Under the pieces are notes generated by a model. It did no database searches and was not told the origin of the DNA. It was given only the letters and a program-made list of their open reading frames with translations. A stretch of 13,025 nucleotides of DNA, from positions 1 through 13,025 of the forward strand of contig JBKHXI010000024.1 in NCBI GenBank assembly GCA_046566095.1. Reading direction: 5' to 3'. This document shows, one piece after another, positions 1 through 7,229 of this stretch. Made by a program: the position numbers and the translations under genes. Source of the stretch: CAMPJU01 sp046566095. Lineage in GTDB: Bacteria; Pseudomonadota; Gammaproteobacteria; Xanthomonadales; Xanthomonadaceae. Positions within the stretch are counted from its first letter, which is position 1; every line of letters begins with the position of its first letter.

Positions 1-344
1 GTCTGCCATGGACAACCATCCACCGGCCAGACGCCCGCACAAGTCACCTGCGCACACTGTCAAGGAACCCGGGGCCGGCCTCAACGCCTGCACCCATCCC
101 CAAAGCCCGATGGCCGAGGGAGCCGCATATTGTACAGCGGGGGCGGCGCAGGTCAACACCTCGCGCCCGCCATCGCGCTGCCCGCGGCGCCGGCGGTTCA
201 GCCGGCCCGGCCCGCGCGGGGCGCGCATTGTGCACGTCCGGCCGGCGCCTGCAAGGAGGCCCGCGCGCAGGCCGGGCCGGCAACGCGATTGACGCGGCGG
301 CCCGGGTGTCGGAAGGTCGCCGCGTACCGTTCCGGAGCGCCGCC
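1..344. other. Intergenic region with no gene on the + strand
   Basis: No open frame here looks like a real protein; the frames present are Arg/Pro/Ala-rich products of base composition. The left part holds a leftward promoter (129-156) and its presumed 5' leader. An ATG on the minus strand at 9-7 (reading ATG GCA GAC off the left edge) could be the start of the leftward gene, but it has only a weak Shine-Dalgarno (GGTGG about 10 nt upstream), and a second ATG lies at 19-17. Bases 157-330 are extremely GC-rich and I see no signal in them. Nothing identifies the leftward gene. Confidence 0.6.
129..156 (-). promoter_or_regulatory. Leftward sigma70-type promoter
   Basis: On the minus strand TTGACC (156-151) is followed by a 16-nt spacer and TACAAT (134-129). 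This matches the consensus at five of six positions in each box and stands out in a region of over 70% GC. Transcription would start near 122 and run off the left edge, leaving a leader of about 110 nt if the gene starts at the ATG at 9. A second TTGACA (64-59, minus) lacks a convincing -10. The gene it drives is not visible. Confidence 0.55.
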
Positions 345-803
345 ATGGCCCGCACCATCCTGCTCGTCCTCGCCCTGCTGGCGCCCGCCCTGGGCGGCGC
401 CTGCGCCACCGCCGGCGGGTCCTGGGTGGAGCTGGCCGGCGAGCGCTTCCTGGTCGAGGTCGCGGACGAACCGCAGGAGCGCGCGCGCGGCCTGATGTTC
501 CGCGACCGGCTGGCGCCCGGCCACGGGATGCTGTTCATCCACGACCGCGAGGAACCGCAGGCCTACTGGATGAAGAACACCCGCATCCCGCTCGACATCC
601 TGTACTTCGACGCCGCGCGCCGGCTGGTCGCGCAGCAGCGCGAGGTGCCGCCCTGCACCCGCGGCAACGCCTGCCCCTCCTACCCCAGCGGCGCGCCGGC
701 CCTGTACGTGCTGGAACTGAATGCGGGCGAAGCCGCTCGCCTGCAGCTGCGCGAGGGCGCGCTGCTGCGTTTCGGCCCCGGGCTGCGGGAGCGGGGCGAC
801 TGA
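345..803 (+). CDS. DUF192 family exported protein
   Basis: 152 residues. It has a hydrophobic N-terminus (residues 3-17, rich in Leu/Ala) and then a DUF192 domain covering most of the protein: a segment like RARGLMFRDRL, then GMLFIHD, then AYWMKNTRIPLDILYFD, which is the family hallmark. The N-terminus reads as a signal peptide. Cys20 follows LGGA, so a lipoprotein is possible, but Gly at -3 is a poor lipobox. The start at 345 is preferred because GGAG (335-338) lies 6 nt upstream and the signal sequence begins there; an in-frame ATG at 228 would add an Arg-rich stretch. The biochemical role of DUF192 proteins is not settled. The next gene follows after 76 nt on the same strand. Confidence 0.85.
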   Translation: MARTILLVLALLAPALGGACATAGGSWVELAGERFLVEVADEPQERARGLMFRDRLAPGHGMLFIHDREEPQAYWMKNTRIPLDILYFDAARRLVAQQREVPPCTRGNACPSYPSGAPALYVLELNAGEAARLQLREGALLRFGPGLRERGD

Positions 804-879
804 AAGCAGGCCCAACCGCGGCCGCGCCGCGCGCACGGGGCGCTTGAACCGGCGCGACCGGGACGGCAGGCTTGGGCGC

Positions 880-1719
880 ATGCGCTTCACCCTGCCCGAA
901 TGGCCGGACCTGGCCTCCCTCGACGACGATGCGCTGCCGCTGCTGGCCACCGCCCTGCTGATCGCGCGCGACGAGTACCCGCAGATCGACCCGGGACGCT
1001 ACGACGCGCTGCTGCAGAGCCACGTCGAGGACCTCAGCGAGGAGCTGGCGGCGATCCAGGGCTGGCCCCTCAAGATGCAGGCGATCAACCGCCACCTGTT
1101 CGAGGACCTGGGCTACGCCGGCAACGCCGACGAGTACTACGACCCGCGCAACAGCTACCTGAACCAGGTGTTCGAACGCAGGCTGGGCAACCCGATCTCG
1201 CTGGCCCTGGTGCAGATGGAAGTGGCCCGCCGCCTGGGCGTGCCGCTGGAGGGCGTCTCGTTCCCGGGCCACTTCCTGGTGCGCCTGCCGATGGACGACG
1301 GGGTGCTGGTCATGGACCCGTTCAACCGCGGCCGGCCGCTGGACGTGGACGAACTGCGCGACCGCGCCTCGCCGCACCTGGGCGGCGAGGCGCCGGACGA
1401 CAGCGCCCTGGCCCGGATCCTCGACCCGGCTTCGCACCGCGCGATGCTGGCGCGGATGCTGCGCAACCTGCACGGGGTGTACGCCGAGAACGGGGACTGG
1501 GAGCGCGCCGCGCGCAGCGCCGACCGCATCCTGCTGCTGTGGCCCGACAACCCCGAGGCGCTGCGCGACCGCGGCCTGGCCTACCTGCACATGGGCCACC
1601 GCCACGGCGCGCGCCGCGACCTGGAACGCTACCTGCGGATGAATCCCGAAGCGCAGGACGCGGCCGCCCTGCACGCGCGCCTGGTGGAGGCCAGCGGCAC
1701 GGGCATGCGCACCCACTGA
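880..1719 (+). CDS. SirB1-type transglutaminase-like/TPR protein
   Basis: 279 residues. The N-terminal two thirds match the SirB1 (transglutaminase-like core 2) family: NPISLALVQMEVARRLG (about 104-120), SFPGHFLVR (127-135) and VMDPFN (144-149). His131 and Asp146 are the His/Asp of the transglutaminase-like fold; the usual Cys position appears to be Ser or Thr, as is common in this family, so protease or transglutaminase activity is doubtful. Residues 195-262 form tetratricopeptide-like helices (GDWERAARSADRILLLWP, then LRDRGLAYLHMGH). It probably mediates protein contacts in the cytoplasm; the molecular role is unknown. The start at 880 has only a weak SD (GGCAGG about 9 nt upstream) but is where family similarity begins. 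Confidence 0.85.
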   Translation: MRFTLPEWPDLASLDDDALPLLATALLIARDEYPQIDPGRYDALLQSHVEDLSEELAAIQGWPLKMQAINRHLFEDLGYAGNADEYYDPRNSYLNQVFERRLGNPISLALVQMEVARRLGVPLEGVSFPGHFLVRLPMDDGVLVMDPFNRGRPLDVDELRDRASPHLGGEAPDDSALARILDPASHRAMLARMLRNLHGVYAENGDWERAARSADRILLLWPDNPEALRDRGLAYLHMGHRHGARRDLERYLRMNPEAQDAAALHARLVEASGTGMRTH

Positions 1720-1738
1720 GGCCGGCCGGCGGCGGGCC

Positions 1739-1939
1739 TCAGACCTCCATCATCTCGAAGTCGTCCTTGGTCACCCCGCAGTCCGGACAGGTCCAGGTGT
1801 CGGGCACGTCCTCCCAGCGGGTCCCGGGGGCGATGCCCTCCTCCGGCAGGCCCTTCTCCTCCTCGTAGAGGAAGCCGCAGACCACGCACATCCAGGTGCG
1901 GTAGGCGGTGGCGGTGGCGCTGGCGCTGGCGTCGTCCAT
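1739..1939 (-). CDS. Rubredoxin
   Basis: 66 residues. A one-iron electron carrier with the two knuckles CVVCG (Cys18, Cys21) and CPDCG (Cys51, Cys54) that hold Fe(Cys)4. The core from YRTWMCVVCG through PDTWTCPDCGVTKDDFEM is typical of gammaproteobacterial rubredoxins of about 55-60 residues. It passes electrons to redox partners in the cytoplasm; the partner is not encoded nearby. Residues 4-12 are a low-complexity Ala/Ser/Thr tract from a GCC/ACC repeat, so the N-terminus is longer than usual. No SD precedes the ATG at 1939. The gene converges on the SirB1-type gene (19-bp gap) and diverges from thiE (84-bp gap). Confidence 0.93.
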   Translation of the reverse strand: MDDASASATATAYRTWMCVVCGFLYEEEKGLPEEGIAPGTRWEDVPDTWTCPDCGVTKDDFEMMEV

Positions 1940-2023
1940 TCGGATTCGGATAATGCGGCGGATGCGGGAACCGCCATTGTCCCACCACCGCGCCGCGCCC
2001 GGAACCCGGACCGGGGCCCGGAC
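1940..2023. promoter_or_regulatory. Divergent rubredoxin/thiE intergenic region
   Basis: 84 bp between two divergent starts, so it should hold both promoters. On the minus strand CATTAT lies 10 nt before the rubredoxin ATG and could be a -10 giving a nearly leaderless mRNA; no good -35 is seen. The thiE side is GC-rich with a CCCGGACCGGG-like palindrome and no clear promoter. I see no conserved thiamine pyrophosphate riboswitch core, and the space is short for one. Confidence 0.35.
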
Positions 2024-2659
2024 ATGAATGCGGCCGCGCACGCCGGCCGCGGGATCGCGCGCGGGCTGTACCTGCTCACGCCCGACGAGCCCGACACCGG
2101 GCGGCTGCTGGCGCGGACCCTGCCGCTGCTGCCGCATTGCGCGCTGCTGCAGTACCGCAACAAGACGGCCGCGCCGGCGCTGCGCCGCGCCCAGGCGCAG
2201 GCGCTGGGCGCGCCGTGCCGCGCCGCCGGGGTCCGGCTGGTGGTCAACGACGACATGCGGCTGGCGGCCGCGGCCGGCGCCGACGGCGTGCACCTGGGCG
2301 AGGGCGACGGCGCGCTGGCCGATGCGCGCCGGATGCTGGGCCCGCAGGCGCTGATCGGCGTCTCCTGCTACGACGATCCGGCACGCGCCGTGCGCGCGGC
2401 GCGCCAGGGCGCGGACTACGTCGCCTTCGGCGCCTTCTTTCCCTCGCCGACCAAGCCCGGCGCGCGCCGCGCCACGCCCGCACTGCTGCACGCGGCCGCC
2501 GGCCTGGGCGTGGCGCGGGTGGCGATCGGCGGGATTACCCCGGACAATGCCGCGCAGCTGGTCGCCGCCGGCGCCGACCTGGTCGCGGCGATCAGCGGCG
2601 TGTACGACGCGCCCGATCCCGTGGCCGCGGCGCGCGCGATCCAGGCGCTGTTCGCCTGA
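2024..2659 (+). CDS. thiE: Thiamine-phosphate synthase
   Basis: 211 residues, the usual length. It joins hydroxymethylpyrimidine diphosphate with the thiazole phosphate to give thiamine phosphate. TIM-barrel landmarks appear in order: LLQYRNK (41-47, pyrimidine-site Gln and Lys), VVNDD (73-77), GVHLGEGDG (88-96; family GVHLGQ with Gln replaced by Glu), GVSCYD (112-117), AFGAFFPSPTK (134-144, diphosphate site), VAIGGI (166-171) and AAISGVY (188-194). The ATG at 2024 has no strong SD; no alternative fits better. It is followed after 30 nt by hemL, probably co-transcribed. No other thiamine gene is present. Confidence 0.95.
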   Translation: MNAAAHAGRGIARGLYLLTPDEPDTGRLLARTLPLLPHCALLQYRNKTAAPALRRAQAQALGAPCRAAGVRLVVNDDMRLAAAAGADGVHLGEGDGALADARRMLGPQALIGVSCYDDPARAVRAARQGADYVAFGAFFPSPTKPGARRATPALLHAAAGLGVARVAIGGITPDNAAQLVAAGADLVAAISGVYDAPDPVAAARAIQALFA

Positions 2660-2689
2660 CCCCGCCGCCCCCGCACCGACCGAGGCCCG

Positions 2690-3979
<1,290 letters not shown>

Positions 3980-3980
3980 G

Positions 3981-4910
3981 ATGGCCGCGCGCAGCCGCTC
4001 CGCGAAGTTCTTCGAGCCGGACTACCAGCCGCGCACCGCGCACGGCTGGCGTGGCGAGTGGTTCGACATCATCTTCCACCACGAAAGCCGGCGCGCGCGC
4101 AACTTCGACATCGCCCTGATCGTGGCGATCCTGCTGAGCGTGATGGTGGTGATCCTCGACAGCGAGGAGCACCTGCACGCGCAGTACGGCACCATCTTCT
4201 ACGCGATCGAGTGGGGCTTCACCCTGCTGTTCACCGCCGAGTACCTGCTGCGGTTGATGCTGGTGCGCCGGCCGCTGCGCTACGCGCGCAGCTTCTTCGG
4301 GATCATCGACCTGGTGTCGATCCTGCCGACCTACCTGTCGCTGCTGTTCCCCGGCAGCCAGCTGCTCATGGTGGTGCGGGTGCTGCGGGTGCTGCGGCTG
4401 TTCCGGATCGTGCGCATCAACGGCTACTCCGACGAGGCCGGGATCCTGTTCCGGGCGCTGCTGGGCAGCCGCTACAAGGTGCTGGCGTTCCTGTACATGA
4501 TGCTCACGATCGTGCTGACCTTCGGCGCCTTCATGTACGTCATCGAAGGGCCGGCCAACGGCTTCACCAGCATTCCGATCGGCATGTACTGGGCGATCGT
4601 CACCGTGTCCACGGTCGGCTTCGGCGACCTGGTGCCGCTGACGCCGTTCGGGCGGTTCGTGGCCTCGGTGCTGGTGCTGATCGGCTACAGCATCATCGCC
4701 GTGCCGACCGGGATCTATACCGCGGAGCTGGCGAAGACGATGCGGCCCAAGCGCCGCCGCGTGCGCTGCCAGGAGTGCGGACTGATCGACCACGAGCAGG
4801 ACGCCTGGCACTGCCGCCAGTGCGGGCGCGGGCTGCCCGAGGCCGAGGCCCCGGGGGACCCCGCCGCCGCTGCCCCCGCCGCCGATCCGCGGGCGCCGGC
4901 CGGCGGCTGA
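3981..4910 (+). CDS. Voltage-gated-type potassium channel with C-terminal zinc ribbon
   Basis: 309 residues. Membrane segments by hydrophobicity: S1 about 43-60, S2 71-92, S3 106-123, S4 128-146, S5 167-189, S6 225-248. S4 carries Arg133, 136, 139, 142 and 145, every third residue, as in voltage sensors. The filter TVGFGD (211-216) is the K+ signature. The cytoplasmic tail has CQEC (263-266) and CRQC (278-281), a four-Cys zinc ribbon, then a Pro/Ala-rich end. It is thus a six-TM Kv-like channel of the inner membrane; ligand and gating are unknown. The ATG follows the hemL stop by one base and has no separate SD, so coupled translation is likely. It ends 15 bp from the convergent glyoxalase gene. 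Confidence 0.93.
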   Translation: MAARSRSAKFFEPDYQPRTAHGWRGEWFDIIFHHESRRARNFDIALIVAILLSVMVVILDSEEHLHAQYGTIFYAIEWGFTLLFTAEYLLRLMLVRRPLRYARSFFGIIDLVSILPTYLSLLFPGSQLLMVVRVLRVLRLFRIVRINGYSDEAGILFRALLGSRYKVLAFLYMMLTIVLTFGAFMYVIEGPANGFTSIPIGMYWAIVTVSTVGFGDLVPLTPFGRFVASVLVLIGYSIIAVPTGIYTAELAKTMRPKRRRVRCQECGLIDHEQDAWHCRQCGRGLPEAEAPGDPAAAAPAADPRAPAGG

Positions 4911-4925
4911 GCCGCGCGGCGGGCG

Positions 4926-5345
4926 CTACCAGCTGCCGGTATTGGGCATCGAGGCCCAGGGCTCCTGCGGCGGCAGCGGCCCGCCCTTCTGCAGCAGCTC
5001 GATCGAGATCGCGTCGGGCGAACGCACGAAGGCCATGCGCCCGTCCCGCGGCGGGCGGTTGATCGCCACGCCCATCGCCTGCAGGTGCGCGCAGAGGGCG
5101 TAGATGTCGTCGACCGCGAACGCCAGGTGGCCGAAGTTGCGCGCCGAGCCGTAGTCCTCGTCGTCGTAGTTCCAGGTCAGCTCGATCTCCGCCTCCGGGT
5201 TCTCCGGCGCGCCCAGGTAGACCAGGGTGAAGCGGCCCTCCGGCACGTCGCGGCGGCGGGTCTCGACCAGGCCGAGGCCGTCGCGGAAAAAGCGCAGCGA
5301 AACCTCCAGGTCGCGGACGCGGACCATCGCGTGCAGGTACTTCAT
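4926..5345 (-). CDS. gloA: Lactoylglutathione lyase (glyoxalase I)
   Basis: 139 residues, a VOC-fold enzyme that isomerises the methylglyoxal-glutathione hemithioacetal to S-lactoylglutathione. All four metal ligands are in place: His5 (LHAMVRVRDL), Glu55 (IELTWN), His73 (FGHLAFAVDD) and Glu116 (ISIELLQ). The two beta-alpha-beta-beta-beta halves are complete and the protein ends in PNTGSW, an ending I associate with xanthomonad GloA. The start ATG overlaps the TGA of the upstream SDR gene (ATGA at 5345-5342), so translation is probably coupled; no strong SD is present. By family the metal is Ni or Zn, which cannot be told from the sequence. Confidence 0.93.
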   Translation of the reverse strand: MKYLHAMVRVRDLEVSLRFFRDGLGLVETRRRDVPEGRFTLVYLGAPENPEAEIELTWNYDDEDYGSARNFGHLAFAVDDIYALCAHLQAMGVAINRPPRDGRMAFVRSPDAISIELLQKGGPLPPQEPWASMPNTGSW

Positions 5346-6187
5346 GCGCGCGCGCCCCGCGGCTCCAGGAACAGGTCGGGCAGCAGGGGCCGCCCCGGTT
5401 CGACCGCGTACCGGTCGAAGTCGCGCACGCCGGCTGCGCGCAGCACGTCCTCGTCGACCAGGAAGGTCTCGCCGGCGGCGATCGCCTCGCGCGCGGGCCG
5501 CGCCAGGATCGCGTGCGCGGCGTCGGCCACGATCTCGGGCCGGCGGCAGTTCGCCAGGTCGATGCCCGGGATCATGTTCAACGCGTCGGTGGCGACGATC
5601 GTGCGCGGCCACAGCGCCTGCACCGCCACGCCCTTCGGGCCGAACTCGGCGGCCAGGCCCAGGGTCACGAAGCTCATGCCCATCTTGGCCAGGGTGTAGC
5701 CGGTGTGCGGCGCCCACCATTTCGGGTCGAGGCTGGGCGGCGGCGCGAGGGTGAGGATATGCGGGTCGTCCGAGCGCAGCAGGTGCGGCAGCGCGGCCTG
5801 CGCGCACAGGAAGCTGCCGCGGGCGTTGACCTGCTGCATCAGGTCGAAGCGCTTCATCGGCGTGTCCAGGGTGCCGCGCAGCCAGATCGCGCTGGCGTTG
5901 TTGACCAGGGCGTCGAGGCCGCCGAAGCGCTCCACGGTGGCATCGATCGCCGCGCGCACCTGGTCCTCCTCGCGGATGTCGCATTGCAGCGGCAGGGCCC
6001 GGCCGCCCGCGGCCTCGACTTCCTCGGCGACGCTGTGGATGGTGCCGGGCAGCTTCGGGTTGGGCACCGCGGACTTGGCCGCGATGGCCACGTTGGCGCC
6101 GTCGCGCGCGGCGCGCAGCGCGATCGCGCGGCCGATGCCGCGCGAGGCGCCGGTGATGAACAGGGTCTTGCCTGACAGGGTCGACAT
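5342..6187 (-). CDS. Short-chain dehydrogenase/reductase (HSDL2-like)
   Basis: 281 residues, NAD(P)-dependent Rossmann-fold oxidoreductase. TGASRGIG (12-19) binds the cofactor, NNAS (96-99) is the SDR motif, VNARGSF (120-126) contains the structural Asn, and YTLAK (164-168) holds the catalytic Tyr164 and Lys168; WPRT (193-196) replaces the usual PG motif. The stretch LTLAPPPSLDPKWW resembles the hydroxysteroid dehydrogenase-like 2 group, where I recall ISPP; here Ala148 is at that Ser position and Ser152 may substitute. Substrate unknown. The start at 6187 has a strong GGAGGA SD six nt upstream. It overlaps gloA by 4 nt and is its upstream operon partner. Confidence 0.9.
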   Translation of the reverse strand: MSTLSGKTLFITGASRGIGRAIALRAARDGANVAIAAKSAVPNPKLPGTIHSVAEEVEAAGGRALPLQCDIREEDQVRAAIDATVERFGGLDALVNNASAIWLRGTLDTPMKRFDLMQQVNARGSFLCAQAALPHLLRSDDPHILTLAPPPSLDPKWWAPHTGYTLAKMGMSFVTLGLAAEFGPKGVAVQALWPRTIVATDALNMIPGIDLANCRRPEIVADAAHAILARPAREAIAAGETFLVDEDVLRAAGVRDFDRYAVEPGRPLLPDLFLEPRGARA

Positions 6188-6193
6188 GGAAAT

Positions 6194-6199
6194 CCTCCG
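6194..6199 (-). promoter_or_regulatory. Strong ribosome binding site of the SDR gene
   Basis: Minus-strand GGAGGA, six nt before the ATG at 6187, is the best SD in the window and fixes this start over the in-frame ATG at 6280, which would read through a REP element. Confidence 0.75.
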
Positions 6200-6216
6200 C
6201 GGGATGTCCGGCCATT

Positions 6217-6293
6217 GTAGGAGCGGGCCTTGCCCGCGATCGCCACGGGGCGGCCGCAGGGTGCGTGGAATCGCGCCCAAGGGGCGCTCCTAC
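6217..6293. repeat. REP doublet 1 (REPIN-like)
   Basis: 77 bp. The left arm is GTAGGAGC followed by the stem-loop GGGC-CTT-GCCC and GCGATCGC; the right arm is its partner in inverted orientation, CGCGCCCAAGGGGCGC then TCCTAC. Both arms begin at their outer edge with GTAGGAGC and fold into perfect short hairpins. The left arm begins 30 nt upstream of the SDR start. The layout matches known REP doublets mobilised by RAYT (Y1) transposases acting in trans; no such transposase is in this window. Confidence 0.88.
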
Positions 6294-6340
6294 GAGAGGG
6301 TGCCGGTCGGGATGGGACGCGGCCAAAACGCCGGCGCATC

Positions 6341-6433
6341 GTAGGAGCGGGCCTTGCCCGCGATCGCACGCGTCGCCGGATTCGCGCGCGCGCCTTCACC
6401 TGTGCGCGGGTCGCGCCCAAGGGGCGCTCCTAC
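6341..6433. repeat. REP doublet 2 (REPIN-like)
   Basis: 93 bp with the same two arms as doublet 1 (outer GTAGGAGC heads, CTT loop in the left arm, AAG on the + strand of the right arm), but with a longer unrelated centre (about 6368-6408). It lies 47 bp from doublet 1 in the same orientation. Together they fill most of the gap between the kinase stop and the SDR start. The variable centre with constant arms shows that the arms, not the centre, are conserved. Confidence 0.88.
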
Positions 6434-6479
6434 GACAGGCGGACCCGGCTTCGGGAGGGTGCTGCGGATCGAGGCCGGT

Positions 6480-7169
6480 TCAGGGCCGCGGCCCGCGGCC
6501 CTCGTTGTCGCGCCATTTGAGGACGCGGCGGGTGAGGAAGCGGTAGACCGGCTTGCCGGTCGCGAACCAGGCCTCGCGCACCCAGGAGCGGCGGCGCAGC
6601 AGGCGGCGCTCGACCGGGGTCAGCGCGGCCGCGCAGTAGGTGCGCTTGTGCTTGAGCAGGTGGCGCAGGTCCTCGCGCGCCAGCAGCCGCAGCCAGCGCG
6701 CGCGCGGGCGGCCGCGTACCGCCAGCTGGAAGTCGATCAGCGCCGGCCGGCCGTCGGCCAGCACCAGCCAGTTGGCCTCCTTGGCCAGGTCGTTATGGGC
6801 CAGGCCGCGCCGGTGCAGGCGCCGGAGCAGGCGATGCGCGTCGCGGAACCAGCCGGGATCGCCGTGCGGCGGACGCAGGTACATCGGCGCGCCCTCCAGG
6901 TAGCTGCGGTCCAGGCAGCGGCCGTCCCAGCGCAGCAGCCGCGGCACGTCCGCCAGGCCGGCGGCGGCCTGCAGCGCGCGCGCCTCGCGCCGCGCCAGCC
7001 ACCACGCCGGCAGCCGCAGCCAGGCCGGCGCCGCGCGCAGGTCGCGGCGCACGAACTGCCCGTCGGCATCGCGCATCAGGGCGATGCGGCCGAAGCTGTC
7101 GTGCTTGAGCGCGCGCACTTCGACGGCAGCGCGCGTGCGCGCGGCGGCGTGCGTCCGGTCCGGTTCCAT
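6480..7169 (-). CDS. Small RIO/Kdo-kinase-like phosphotransferase
   Basis: 229 residues, a minimal protein-kinase-like fold. LAHNDLAKEANWLVL (123-137) is the catalytic loop with Asp127 and Asn133, and ALIDFQL (143-149) holds Asp146 in the DFG position. Asp127 to Asn133 is one residue longer than the canonical spacing. The strand expected to hold the ATP-site Lys reads FVRRDLRAAP (39-48), with Arg instead of Lys. The protein is strongly basic, especially at its C-terminus. Substrate unknown: protein, or an LPS sugar as with Kdo kinases. A TAGACT hexamer six nt before the ATG suggests a leaderless mRNA. It is divergent from the DedA-PAP2 gene with 60 bp between starts. Confidence 0.75.
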   Translation of the reverse strand: MEPDRTHAAARTRAAVEVRALKHDSFGRIALMRDADGQFVRRDLRAAPAWLRLPAWWLARREARALQAAAGLADVPRLLRWDGRCLDRSYLEGAPMYLRPPHGDPGWFRDAHRLLRRLHRRGLAHNDLAKEANWLVLADGRPALIDFQLAVRGRPRARWLRLLAREDLRHLLKHKRTYCAAALTPVERRLLRRRSWVREAWFATGKPVYRFLTRRVLKWRDNEGRGPRP

Positions 7170-7175
7170 CGGGCA

Positions 7176-7181
7176 AGTCTA
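7176..7181 (-). promoter_or_regulatory. -10 element TAGACT, kinase gene
   Basis: Minus-strand TAGACT lies six nt before the ATG at 7169, with CTGAGC (7204-7199) 17 nt upstream as a weak -35. Start of transcription would fall at or next to the A of the ATG, and there is no SD. Confidence 0.45.
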
Positions 7182-7215
7182 AGCAAACCGTGGCCGGCGC
7201 TCAGGATCGCGCCCC

Positions 7216-7221
7216 TATAAT
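7216..7221 (+). promoter_or_regulatory. -10 element TATAAT, DedA-PAP2 gene
   Basis: A perfect TATAAT lies eight nt before the ATG at 7230 in an otherwise GC-only stretch. The mRNA would begin within one or two bases of the start codon. The -35 is poor. No SD is possible in this space. Confidence 0.55.
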
Positions 7222-7229
7222 CGCGCCCC

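Larger units (their letters stand above)
6188..6479. other. SDR/kinase intergenic region
   Basis: 292 bp between two leftward genes. It holds the SDR SD, a possible -10 (TACAAT, minus 6219-6214) that overlaps the edge of REP doublet 1, and the two REP doublets. No gene is seen. Bases 6434-6479 show no clear signal. Confidence 0.6.

Noticed and set aside
345..404. A lipoprotein signal in the DUF192 protein.
   Set aside because: Cys20 follows LGGA; Gly at -3 does not fit a normal lipobox, so I call it only exported.
1940..2023. A TPP riboswitch before thiE.
   Set aside because: The gap is 84 bp, GC-rich, and no conserved THI-box core (CTGAGA) is visible.
6217..6433. Repeated units that might be a short CRISPR array.
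   Set aside because: Units are inverted pairs with GTAGGAGC heads, not direct repeats with regular spacers, and there is no cas gene.
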